Source of the DNA: Chiua virens
Taxonomy: Eukaryota; Basidiomycota; Agaricomycetes; Boletales; Boletaceae
Direction: 5' to 3'
Length of the DNA: 64,000 nucleotides
NCBI GenBank assembly: GCA_019787685.1
Contig: JAHNUO010000012.1
Location: forward strand, 1,116,001-1,180,000
This document shows, piece after piece, positions 10,273-20,125 of the stretch. Position 1 is the stretch's first letter; each line of letters begins with the position of its first letter. A program made the translations under genes and the position numbers. Under the pieces are notes generated by a model, which was not told the DNA's origin, searched no databases, and was given only the letters and a program-made list of their open reading frames with translations.

Positions 10273-12795
10273 ATGATTTCGTTCAAGCTGCTTCCGATTC
10301 TGACACTGATATCTGCTCTGGTGTCGTCCCATGCGGCGTCCACGCTGACTGCAATAAGTGATTCATTCAACAGCACGCAGCGCCGGGAGCCCGTTTCATA
10401 TGTCCAAGCAGCATACTTTACCAACTGGTATGATCTTCTGACTGTTCCCATCGTATTCTAACATTCTTCTCGTTTCAAGGGGCATCTACGGTGCCAACTT
10501 TCGTGCGTGTCAGACAGTGTTCGCTGCTGTCGTGACTGATCCGTCACAGAGCCGACGGACATCGACCCAAGCCAGTTGACACACATCCTATATGCGTTTG
10601 CGGACGTGTCGCCTGAGACTGGCGGGGTCTTTTTGACGGATACCTGGGCTGACGAGGAGGTGCGTCTGTCACCCGTCGTGTTCTCGGGACTTTGAATGAC
10701 ACTTGTTGTCGAAGAAACATTTTTCAGGTGATTCTTGGAACGAATCAGGAAACAATTTGTACGGCTGCTTGAAACAGGTGTCGTTTGCAATCCCGAAAGT
10801 CATGTCGTATTTACTGACGTGGTTTCCAGCTATACCTGCTGAAGCTGGAACATCGGTGAGCATTCCCGGTCATCGCTGCATCTCGGCAGGAACTGAATCT
10901 TTGTTCGAAAGACAACTCAAAGTTTTGCTATCTGTTGGCGGTTGGACGTACTCCCAGGACGGCCACTTCTCGTTCCTTGCCGATGAGGGCCTTCAGACAA
11001 ACTTTGTTTCGAGTGCGGTCCAGTTAGTCCAAGACTACGGATTGGATGGAATGTGGGTTTCTTCGTTCTCTCGTTGATCTCAGCCTCACACGTCAATTCT
11101 TGCAGAGATATAGACTTTGAATATCCTGAAAGCGAGACCGAGGGTTACAACTTTCTGCATCTCATGACTTCCTTACGGGAGGCCTTCGATGATCTTGCGA
11201 TTGCAAACGGAGATACCACCCCTTATGAACTAACGGTAAGTGCTGAGTTTGCTTGGCGTTACTCGGATCACGACAAAGTTCTCTAGGTTGCCGTAGCGGC
11301 GGGGTCAGAGAATAATGGATATTATCCGGTCTGGCAGCTGGATCGCGTGCTCACGTATTGGAATTTGATGGTATTGTGGTTCCATGTCCCCTCTGTGTTT
11401 CTTGCTTACTTGGTTTACAAGGCCTATGACTATGCTGGGTCATGGTTAGAATGGGTACACATTTCCCTTCATGAGCGTGCTTTATTCTGTTGATGAAGCT
11501 GTCTATCTCAGGCGGACAACCAAGCGAATCTTTATGGTGGCTCAAGGACAGGCGTGAGCACGGATGCTGCTGTTCAGTACTACCTATCTTCTGGGGCTAC
11601 CCCCAGGAAAATCATGATTGGTAAAAGCCATTCTTTCCCCCATGGCGAAACATCATATGAAAACCAGACCCACAGGGATACCGCTGTACGGGCGCCCATT
11701 TGAGAACACAGATGGAATTGGACAACCATACAGCGGGGTGAAACCCACTAAATTAATAATAGTCTGTTCGAAATCACTGACCTGACTTTTAGGTTGGTCT
11801 CGGGACGTATGCTTACAAAGACCTGCCTTTACCAGGCGCGCTCGTAATGGAAGATCTCACCGATGTTGCGAGCTACTCTTACGATTCGGTCACACGAGAG
11901 CTGATTTCGTACGACATTCCGGACATTGTGAGAATCAAGGCAGAATACGTTGCCTCCAGATCGTTGGCGGGGTGCATGTTCTGGGAGGTGTGTTGCACGA
12001 GTATATGCTTTGGTGCCATATTCTCACTCGAGCCTCCAATCTGTACTAGCTTTCGAGCGACAAGTCGGGTTCAGATTCGCTCGTGAACACCGCTGGTGCG
12101 ACATTCGGTCAACTTGACCAAACGCAGGTGAGTTGGGCTGAGAAAATGAACAAAACGTGTCTTCACACTGAAACCGCCCTACCATCTTTTATCTCCATCC
12201 AGAATCACATCAAGTAAGTTTTTTATATTCCTACGATCCAACACACTTGCTCAATATATGCAATTATCTCTGTGCGTGATCTCCCAGTTACCCGGATAGT
12301 AAATGGGACAACATCCGGAACAACATGGGACAGGGATCAGGGACCGCACCGAGCGCGAGTCCGACCAGCACGTCTAACCCTATCTCAGCTACAAGGACGA
12401 CAACAAGGACGTCGTCAACTCACGCGCCAACGGCCACCTCCGCCACGTCCCCGAGTTCTTGTCTCTGTGACGGTGTTTCGGCATGGAATACTATGGTACG
12501 TGACGTGCCGCTCCTTTTCTCCGGAATCCGACCTTGTTCGAAACGTCTGAACCTTGGATAGGCTGTCTACTGGGGCGGCGACGAGGCGGTACACGGTGAG
12601 GGCCAATGTCAGCGCTTGGTCGTCGCGAGGTTCACCTAGATGTTTTCAGACGGTCATCTCTGGACGGCAAAATGGTGGACAGAGAATGATGTTCCTGGAG
12701 GTGCAGGTAAGCACCATCGTTACGCCATCGTCCCTTGGCATTGACGCTGCCATGTCTCAGCGGGTGTGTGGGAGGATGAGGGTGCGTGTGACTGA
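10273..12795 (+). CDS. Secreted GH18 chitinase with C-terminal CBM5/12-type chitin-binding domain
   Basis: Endo- or exo-chitinase of glycoside hydrolase family 18, retaining mechanism with substrate assistance. The N-terminus [20 protein letters not shown] is a clear signal peptide. Then come [58 protein letters not shown], the catalytic DGIDIDFEYP (the DxxDxDxE pattern is complete, with Phe where Trp is usual), YDYAGSW and [10 protein letters not shown] Ser/Thr-rich linker encoded around 12340-12460 follows, then a C-terminal module with [17 protein letters not shown] and [17 protein letters not shown], matching CBM5/12. About 13 exons join without a frame break. It resembles fungal subgroup A chitinases fused to a binding module. 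Likely roles are hyphal wall remodelling or attack on other fungi or arthropods; which one is inference. Confidence 0.9.
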
Positions 12796-14300
12796 TCCCG
12801 GGCGGACAGATTCACGATTGGTCAACATGTTTTAGATGGGCGAGGTTTCCGGAATTTTGATAGTACAGTTGGTTGCAAGTGATGTTATTTGACCGTGGCT
12901 GAATTCGTTGACCTACTGCGCGATTGATCGTCATGTGTCTTGCTACATGCTCTGGAGACGATCATACTAGGACAGAGTGACCCGCCGCGTTTAGAAGAGC
13001 AGAAAAAACCGGGCAGTCGATGGCGATAAGCGCGCAGCAAATATAGATAGTCCGCGGATCATTCCGAGGTGTATTCGAAGTGAGCCTAATCGACAAGATC
13101 ATAAAAAATTGGTTGTCCATTGATAGACACATTGGCACAATCGAGTGATTATCGATTAGGCGCCAAGTATGGCAATCTGCGAGATACGACTCGGATTCTG
13201 ACGATGTCAATGCCCACAGCATAGCGCTCGTTTCCGATCAAAAATACCTTTGCAATTTGAAACGAAACGGAAATTGGCCACTGGCAGGACGACCTTCTTC
13301 CTTGACCCCCATCAGCGGATTCGTTCGATCGTAGGATCAGGCGCCGAGTTCATTTCGCAACCATATCCTATAGACTTGTATGGAAACTCGACCTGAAATG
13401 CAAAATTCATATACTTATCGCGTCTCGGACGAGGAAGGAATAACCCGCAATTAGAGCTGTTCTTCTTGTACCTCGGGCGATATCCGCGATAATAGGCACT
13501 ACCAGTATATTTCATTATCGCCATCTTGCACACCAACCATCGCAGAGCGTGCGTAATGGTGATGATCCTGATGGGGGTGGAGCCGTTGGCAGTGCCGTTG
13601 TTTCCTGTTTTAAAGTCCCCAGACTGGAAACGTCAGCATCTCATTTGCCTGAAAACATGGTTCGTCTCGCCTGGGGCGAAGATGTGAAGACATAGATGCG
13701 ATGTTCCCATGAAAACTAAGCAAATCACAATAGCCTGGGTCCGACCGTGTCTGAAAGCAACGTAAATAAGTCTGTATGTAAATTTTATACCTTTCACCCC
13801 GTCGTCGCCACTTCCTCGAACGGGGTTACGAGACTAGATGTGTATCATAGGCCCTTGTATTGTACTCGCTGTTTGTCAGCGTTTCAGCTATTCAGAGACG
13901 TCGAATTTCGTAATAATGGAGAGACCCACGTTTCATGCATGTAGCGCGTCGCGAGGATCCCAGTAGGATGGGGCCGAAAACTGGGGATACGGTGTACCGA
14001 TTATCCCAGCCCAGTATACAACACCGACCAGCCTTCCAAGCCTTGAGACTTGGAGCGTTGTGCATTACCCCGTGGTGCGTACTACATAACACTACGCGCA
14101 AGGGGTTGTATCCACTTTTCTGTACATTCAATGTTCTATGTCATCCTCGACAAAGACCTACTGAAACACTCACATGGGCATGTTCCAGTTCCAGACAGTC
14201 TAAATGGATCCATGGAGCTGTCTTGATACATCATGATGAGTTAGCTTGTGTGCGTACTGGTAGCGCTGAGCAGGGTCTCTTGCAGAGCTGGCGGGGGACG

Positions 14301-14327
14301 TACATGATCATGAATCATGATCATGTA
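14301..14327. repeat. 27-base near-perfect palindrome
   Basis: Two 13-base arms, TACATGATCATGA and TCATGATCATGTA, flank one central base and are exact reverse complements. The motif is itself made of repeated ATGATCAT. It could extrude as a cruciform or bind a dimeric protein; no function is shown. It ends 18 bases left of the inverted-repeat element. Confidence 0.7.
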
Positions 14328-14344
14328 ATAGTCTGGTACGCAGC

Positions 14345-14503
14345 TGCCCGGGCGGTTCTCTTGAACTCAGGAATCTAGATCCGGTATAATATGAGGGCTC
14401 GAAACTTCATTGAACGAGGCGGCCTCTTGAACTAGTTTAATATCGTGCTGGCAGCTGGATCCCAGTGGTTCCGGATCTAGATTTCTAGAACCGCCCGGGC
14501 CGG
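14345..14503. mobile_element. Short inverted-repeat element, MITE-like
   Basis: The left end carries GCCCGGGCGGTTCT and, after a 13-base interruption, ATCTAGATCCGG. The right end carries the same two blocks in reverse complement with only a few bases between them. The internal ~100 bases have no coding capacity. Terminal inverted repeats around a small non-coding core fit a miniature inverted-repeat transposable element. No convincing target-site duplication is seen, so a simple hairpin-forming repeat is the alternative. Confidence 0.45.
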
Positions 14504-14593
14504 AGTAGGAATTTTGCATCGCGTACACTGCTTCACGGTAATTATAGCACGGCTACCAGCAATTCACATTTCGTTTGAGCATTCTGCCTCTAC

Positions 14594-14714
14594 TTCTGCC
14601 TCACCTCCACCGCACCCGAAGCGATGGCAGATTGGGTGCTACTGTGCAAAAGGCGCAGTAACACGAGGGTCGTGCCACCATGCATGTGCAACGCGATTTT
14701 GGCACGAAAACGCC
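14594..14714. repeat. Hairpin-bearing repeat upstream of GTPase A (paired with 30510-30600)
   Basis: Shares CCTCACCTCCACCG near its left end, then GGGTGCT, a short hairpin, CGAGGGT/TGAGGGT and TTTGGCACGAAAA with the copy at 30510-30600 upstream of GTPase B. The hairpin here is CTGTGC, loop AAAAG, GCGCAG (14642-14658). The other copy keeps six pairs and a five-base loop despite two changed pairs. It could be a retained promoter segment of the duplicated gene or a small transposed element. Confidence 0.55.
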
Positions 14715-14797
14715 AAGTTTCTGCCACATTGTCCCAAAACTACTATTGCACCGTTCTCCCGCCGCCAACATCGACTTCTGGTTAGCTTCCGTCAAGC

Positions 14798-16025
14798 ATG
14801 AGTGCAACATCAGATCGTTCTGTGGTGGCGTATGGATATTTCTTGATGCTACGAGTTCAAGTGTACTAACTGACATAAATTCAGAGTCATGGGTGCGACA
14901 GGAACTGGTGCGTTGACCTCGACAAAATGGTCGTAACACATCACAAATATTCCTTTCCATGGGCTAGGAAAGTCGACAGTAAGTATTCGCAATGCTACAG
15001 AGTGCACTCTTACCCCTTGTCTCCAGTAGTTCATCAAACTTCTCGTTAACGACGATAACATTCGTATCGGGCAGTACACCAGATTCTGAAACACCTACTG
15101 TCCAGACCACACGGTATATTGACAAAACTGGTCGAACCGTGGTGCTTGTCGACACACCTGGCTTCGACGACTCTCGAGAAGGAGTTACTGACACGGATAT
15201 CCTGGAGAAGATTGCACGCTCCCTAGAACCTGAGTATGAGTAAGTCAGCGTAATCTATCATACATCCTAGCTTTCTGGATCTCAGAGTGGTCTCTAGCGA
15301 GCCCTGCAGCCTCAACGGGATCATCTACATGCATCGCATTTCAGGATCCCCGTCTTGGCGGTCTCGCGCGAAAGAACCTCGGAATGTTGGAAGCACTCTG
15401 TGGAGACAATAACCTTGATCACGTCCGTATCGTCACTACCGATTGGCGCCGTGTCAGCAATGAGGACGAAGTGAGGTGTCAGGATACCCTAGTGCACGGG
15501 GCATACAAAGATCTAATCGACCGCAGGGCCGAGATACGCCGGCACACAGACACCATCGAATCTGCGCAACAAATCATGTCCGAACTCATTTCTCTCTCGC
15601 CGGTGACGATGCAAATCCAAGAAGAGCTGCGACGGGGGACGAAGCTAGGAGATACATCAGCTGGCGCCATCCTTACCGCCGGGTTGCGGGAATTGAAGAA
15701 GCAACACGAAAAAGACTTGGTCGAACTGAGGAGAGAGATGGATGAAGCCGTGGCTACCAATGATTGTGCTCTATGGGCCGAGTTAGAGCACGACTTCGAG
15801 GAGCTTAAGCAGAAGATGGAACGTGCTGAGGAGGATCTAAACAGTTTGGATAGAGAGCTCAAGATCACTCGTACTCAGTCTCCTGCCCAGCAGCGCAATA
15901 CGTCCCAACCACCCGTTCGTGGGACCACCGGTTGGTCTGGCATAGTCGTATGGTTATGGATGCTCCTCCCTCCGGTCTTCCGCACTATGCTCCGGTCTGT
16001 GTTAGCGCTTCTTGGGCTTCGATAG
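14798..16025 (+). pseudogene. P-loop GTPase with coiled-coil tail and C-terminal membrane segment, copy A (two apparent frame breaks)
   Basis: A GTPase of a type I associate with expanded fungal AIG1/GIMAP-like P-loop families; the cellular role is unknown. Exons: 14798-14829, 14885-14907, 14968-14978 (an 11-base microexon), 15030-15239 and 15298-16025. G1 VMGATGTGKST is spread over three exons. G3 is LVDTPGFDDSREG. The expected NKxD/TKxD slot reads RIVTTDWRRV. About 150 residues of charged coiled coil follow, then a hydrophobic tail, IVVWLWMLLPPVFRTML, near the C-terminus, suggesting tail anchoring. Compared with copy B the frame shifts by +1 at about 15069-15071 (GGG run) and again at about 15344. 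These make it a pseudogene unless they are sequence errors. The ATG at 14798 gives MSATSDRSVVA, splicing in phase to VMGATG. Confidence 0.65.
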
Positions 16026-16802
16026 AGGGTTTACAGAGGATCATTCTATGCGGTATCTCTGCTATGACTCAGATTTGCTCCTTATTTATCTGTTGATAGG
16101 AGATCGATTTGTGGCATGCATGGACTGTTATGTATATTTGTTAGGTCTATCCCCTGTTCGTGTGTATTCAAGTAGCGAGTTCGCAGAATTACGCGCAGTC
16201 TCCTCAAGCAACTCGCAAGATTTCTTCTGTTAGACAGCCGGTACCCTAGGGAATATCCTCCCTAATCGCCACTGATTGAGTCAGATGTCTGAGGTCTCCC
16301 ATCTCGTCCATACTATATAGCTTTATCCATACGCTAGAGTTCGGAGGTGTAGGAAGCATCCAACCTCCTTCAGCTCACCGTCGACCAATTCATTTCCGCA
16401 AGCATCTTCTGTGTCCCTGTGGTGGGACCGTTGTGCTAGCCCATGTCAGATTTTTCCATTGACTTATATTCCGAGCCCACAAGTCTTGGACCGTAGTTTG
16501 ACTGACGCCTGGGACTTGATGACCATGACGCTTTGGCTACCCAAGACCCCTACCTTTCATCCTTTCTCTATCTCATTTCGCTATGCCCATAATAACACTC
16601 ATGTAAAAAACCCACACTCATGTAGACCCACACTCTCAGCCCCCGGGTCCCCTCCTTTTGTAACTTGTTTTGTATGATGTCCAGCGGCTGTGCCCGCACT
16701 TAACCGCACCGCATGTAAATTTCGCCGATTGAAGCACACATACAATACGTACTGAGCACACCCCAAAAAACACGATACAGACTACATACAAACACATGTA
16801 AA

Positions 16803-16834
16803 TGTCCAGCATAAGGCGCGCGCCTTACCGGACA
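16803..16834. repeat. 32-base imperfect palindrome
   Basis: Outer arms TGTCC/GGACA and inner arms TAAGGCGC/GCGCCTTA pair across the centre, with 4 and 2 unpaired bases between the two stems. The core is a perfect GC-rich 16-base palindrome lying in an otherwise AT-rich stretch. It may form a hairpin in RNA or a dimer-binding site in DNA. Confidence 0.55.
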
Positions 16835-16959
16835 ATAAATAAGGATTCCAAAAAAAACGCATTGGCTGTACCTTACAGTGAAACATAGAAGACGAGGTCA
16901 TAGTACCATCATGGTCGCATGACAGGTGGATCGTGATCGAGTCGGAGCGCAAGGACTCG

Positions 16960-17290
16960 GAAAGGTGCTACAATTGCTGAATTGGCACGAAGGCGCCATC
17001 CAGAGCAATGAGTCTGGATATTATCGGCCAACGATGTCACGGAATCTCTCGGATTTGGTTGCCAAACTCGTTGCAAACGCGCATCAATGGCAGAATATAT
17101 TTGTGCATACGTAGTATCGTCCAATGAATTGTCGCAGTGAGGATTGGATCTACGATTTGGGGTGTTCAGTAGAGGGTTGCCGAAATATCCAGAACAGAAC
17201 CATGCTACTAGTATCTCATCCATTCCGACCTCAGGCTTGAACAACATTTAATGGAGCGTAAAACACGGTTACCTCGACATCAGAATGATC
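16960..17290. repeat. Diverged dispersed repeat, copy 1 (copy 2 at about 30935-31290)
   Basis: Shares GATATTATCGGCCAACGATG, then CTCGTCGCAAA/CTCGTTGCAAA, ATCGTCCAATGAAT, GTCGCAGTGAGGA, GATTTGGGG and CCTCGA(C/T)ATCAGAATGATCT with the right copy, in the same order and spacing apart from small indels. Frames on either strand are not conserved between the copies. It is likely a relic of a transposed or segmentally duplicated sequence. Confidence 0.6.
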
Positions 17291-17399
17291 TACAACTTGT
17301 CGCAAGCCCAGGCGGTACTGTTCACTCGAGTTGTTGCAATTGCATGTCTGTATTGGATGATGCCAATCCATTTCAGGGTGTTTTACTTTTTACTTCTTG

Positions 17400-18430
17400 T
17401 TCCATACAGGTGACCTCGGGCCGCTCAAGATCAGGGCGTATCATGATGATGGATTTCTTGTCAAAATTTTTTGAAGTATTTTACTCTTTCATTTTTCTTC
17501 ACGGGGACATCGCCACTCCTTGCAAACAGCAAAATCTGTTCCCTATCGTTTCTACATTGTGAAGTTGAAGGTGCGTCCATAATTCTGCTTGCGAACTTGT
17601 GTCCTGTATGTATACTTACACCCACGTAATCTCTGCTTCATCAAGTACGAGTCGTTTGAGTGCTGAAGTTGTTGCATCATCAAGTGTACGGTCCGCAATG
17701 ACTGGATGGAAAAAAATCTCTGGTTCGCTCTTGCGAATCTCTGCCGGATCAGTCACCAATGTCTGGGGTGTCAACGCTGGTGGTAACATCTATCGTTACA
17801 CAGGCGATGACAACAATCCCTGGGTCCAGATCCCCGGTATCCTTTCCGACATCGGTGCCGGCCGCAGACGGCACAGTCTGGGGCGTCAACGCAGCCGGTA
17901 GTGTCTACCGCTACAGTTGGGACGACAATCACTGGGTCCATATTCCTGGTAATCTCAAGCGAATCTCTGCCGGATCGGCCATGAACGTCTGGGGTGTCAA
18001 CGCCGACGGTAACATCTATCGTTACACAGGCGATGACGAAAATCCCTGGGTCCAGATCCCCGGTTCTCTGTCTGATATTGGTGCGGGTGCAGATGGCACG
18101 GTTTGGGGCGTCAACCCGACTGGTCACGTCTTTCGCTACACTAGGGATCCCAACCACTGGGTCCAAGTCCCCGGCCAACTTTCAGCCATCTCTGCTGGGT
18201 GGAAGACCAACGTGTGGGGCATTGATTCTACTGGCAGCATTTACACGGCAACAAACAACGGTAGTAACCCTTGGACCAAGATCTATGGCGGTAAGGTTGA
18301 TATTGGCGCGGGTGCTGATGGCGTAGTTTGGGGAGTCAACTCTAAAGGTGACATTTTTCGTTGGATTCGTGATTAGGCTACTCTTCTTTCCTTTTCTTCG
18401 GAATCGCAAGAATGATTGATCTCAAATGAA
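17400..18430. repeat. Segmental duplication, left member (right member about 20600-21640)
   Basis: Similarity between the tectonin genes extends upstream, with GTGACCTC, GATGGAT(T/C)TCTTGTCAAA, GGACATC(G/A)CC and AAGGTG(C/T)GTCC in the same order, and more weakly downstream. The gene and its promoter therefore duplicated together in direct orientation. Coding parts are clearly closer than flanks. The coiled-coil gene D (19427-20125) sits between the two members. Confidence 0.65.
17698..18376 (+). pseudogene. Tectonin beta-propeller lectin, copy 1 (one-base frameshift)
   Basis: Same family as copy 2 at 20896: a cytoplasmic six-bladed propeller related to fungal tectonins, which bind O-methylated sugars on foreign cells. 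The first ~50 residues, starting MTGWKKISGSL, match copy 2. At about 17857-17862 an extra base (GCCGGCCGC where copy 2 has GCGGCCGCC) changes frame. The rest of the propeller, with repeated VWGVN motifs, continues in the next frame to the stop at 18376. Beyond the extra base, the copies differ only by a six-base indel, so length otherwise agrees. No splice solution is visible. Either the gene is recently broken or the base is a sequence error. Confidence 0.8.
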
Positions 18431-19426
18431 ATGTTGTAACTGTTTCTCATCGTTTTACTCGCAATAACTACGATTCACCTTGTTTTGCCCTTTATAACCT
18501 GTTTCGTCTTGTCCCAGACCCTTTACTTAATTGATGAAAATCTTTTCTGCATCGTGTTCAATAAATGGATTCTTTTGCTGTGCAGCTCACTGAGATGGGT
18601 GGGTGGGTCCGTGTTCACTGGCACTGGGCTAGGAAGATGGCAAAAAAGTCTGTGCTGCGGTCGAGCTGTGGCCCAGGTGAGGCGAATTGAGTGCATTTGG
18701 CAGTGACTCTCGGGTAATGAGCTTGGGTTCAGGGTTCGAAATGGAATTGGCCATGTGATGGTGTCCTTCAAATCCGTGGTGATACGGGTGTGTAGGGCCG
18801 TACCAGTTGTTTTAGTGGATAATAGAGTGAGATGGATTCAAGGCGATTTCAAGTTTTTTTCTCCATCGGCGAGTCGAAGTACTTCTCAAGCCTGGAGTTT
18901 GAAGAGATATGTTTGGAAAGCAGATATGGGTAATAGTTGGCCCATCATGTTTTGTTGGAGCATGGTAGATATGCATGAGTAGACTTAGATCAGACGAGAT
19001 GAAGCCAGCTCGAGACCTGCGGCTTAATCTCAGGCCGAGGACAAGTTGGTTTTATCGCAATCTGCGCTGCCAATACATCAGCAGGGTCCGTGGCAGCATG
19101 AGTGCAATTGTGGATCCACTACATGATTACTACACGTTGCTCCGTCGAACACCACTGGCAGGCGCAATACCCTGATAGCAAATTATTGACACAGCAACCT
19201 CCGTTACGTTGACCTGCGCATGTGACTCTGAATGATGATGTGAGGCCTCGAGGCGCCTCAGCTGATCAGGGAAGGCTGTGACCATGATGATGTATTGTAA
19301 GCTGGCGTTCTTGTCGGGAAATTTCCTTAGCCATGCATATTATGTAAAGGAGTGGAGAATGCGCCACTTTCCCACCAGCACACCCAACGACTCTCCCAGA
19401 GTTCCATTTGTTTCCACCGAACAGCC
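18377..19426. other. Intergenic, no supported gene
   Basis: About 1.05 kb between tectonin 1 and coiled-coil gene D. The first ~350 bases show weak similarity to the region downstream of tectonin 2. I looked for a degraded G domain upstream of gene D, such as a GATGTGKS-like or DTPGFDD-like stretch, and found none. Confidence 0.4.
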
Positions 19427-20125
19427 ATGCCTCAGTCATCCCCGAAAAATCAAGAAGACTCGCAGGAGAAATATGAATTTGCTGATCTGAAGAGGGTCCT
19501 TGAAGAGGTTATGCAGGCACGCGGGGCGCTGGAGCGGGAACGTAACGCACTGCAAACAAAAATCACACATGCTGATGGGCAACGAGAAGTATTGATGGAG
19601 ACCATCGAGGATCTTCTTTCGGAACGGGCCGCCTACAAGCAGGAGAAAGAGGAATCACAAAGGAAGCATGAGAACGAGCTTGCCGATCTGAGGAGGCTCC
19701 TCGAAGAAGCTACGCAAGCTCGTGAGGAATTGGAACGACAACGTAGTGGCATCTCCAGGAAATTCCGTGCGGGGCGGGTCGCCAACGAGCAGGAGGGGGA
19801 ATTGCAGAAGAAGCTCGCGAAGGAGGTGGTTGACCGAAAGCGAGGTCCCGAAGCGGCAGCACAGCCACGGGAGAACGTGGAGCCTCGGAAGAGGCATGCA
19901 AAGAAGCTCGCCCAACCGAGGGATGTCGATGAGGTGCCAGTGGACTCGGAAGAGGCTGTCCGAGAGCGCTATGAGGGATTGAGAACTGTGTTGAACACCG
20001 AATGCGAGGTCCTAGTGAAGAAGTTGCTCCGCACCGAGCAGGATCAGGGGCGATTGATGAAGATACTTGATGAGCAGGACTTGCAACAACAGCGCCTGGT
20101 TTGGTGGTGGTCGGTTCCGGAATGA
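19427..20125 (+). CDS. Coiled-coil protein D, related to the tails of the neighbouring GTPases
   Basis: A single-exon 232-aa frame starting MPQSSPKNQEDSQEKYEF. Residues ~20-180 are almost entirely heptad-patterned charged sequence, with two related blocks (DLKRVLEEVMQARGALERER and DLRRLLEEATQAREELERQR). The same block recurs in the tail of GTPase copy C as DLRRLLEEAVQAHGE. There is no P-loop or G domain. It is therefore either a coiled-coil-only derivative of the GTPase family or a remnant that lost its G domain. The C-terminus (about 60 residues, ending QQQRLVWWWSVPE) is less regular. The intact frame over 230 codons supports coding; expression is unknown. Confidence 0.55.
   Translation: MPQSSPKNQEDSQEKYEFADLKRVLEEVMQARGALERERNALQTKITHADGQREVLMETIEDLLSERAAYKQEKEESQRKHENELADLRRLLEEATQAREELERQRSGISRKFRAGRVANEQEGELQKKLAKEVVDRKRGPEAAAQPRENVEPRKRHAKKLAQPRDVDEVPVDSEEAVRERYEGLRTVLNTECEVLVKKLLRTEQDQGRLMKILDEQDLQQQRLVWWWSVPE

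Larger units (their letters stand above)
12796..14797. other. Gene-poor 2 kb with palindromes and an inverted-repeat element
   Basis: No gene can be supported. Open frames are short, and no conserved domain is readable. The right half holds a 27-base near-perfect palindrome, a ~160-base inverted-repeat element and a repeat shared with the upstream region of GTPase B; these are listed separately. It marks the left edge of the accessory island. Confidence 0.5.
16026..17697. other. Intergenic with repeats, no supported gene
   Basis: Contains a 32-base imperfect palindrome at 16803-16834 and a diverged repeat at about 16960-17290. From about 17400 it begins the segment duplicated with the tectonin genes. 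A 112-codon minus-strand frame at 16909-17247 lies in the repeat; the matching stretch of the other copy is interrupted, so I do not call it a gene. Confidence 0.45.

Noticed and set aside
16909..17247. 112-codon minus-strand frame
   Set aside because: It lies inside the dispersed repeat, and the equivalent stretch of the second copy is shifted and interrupted, so no conserved protein is supported.
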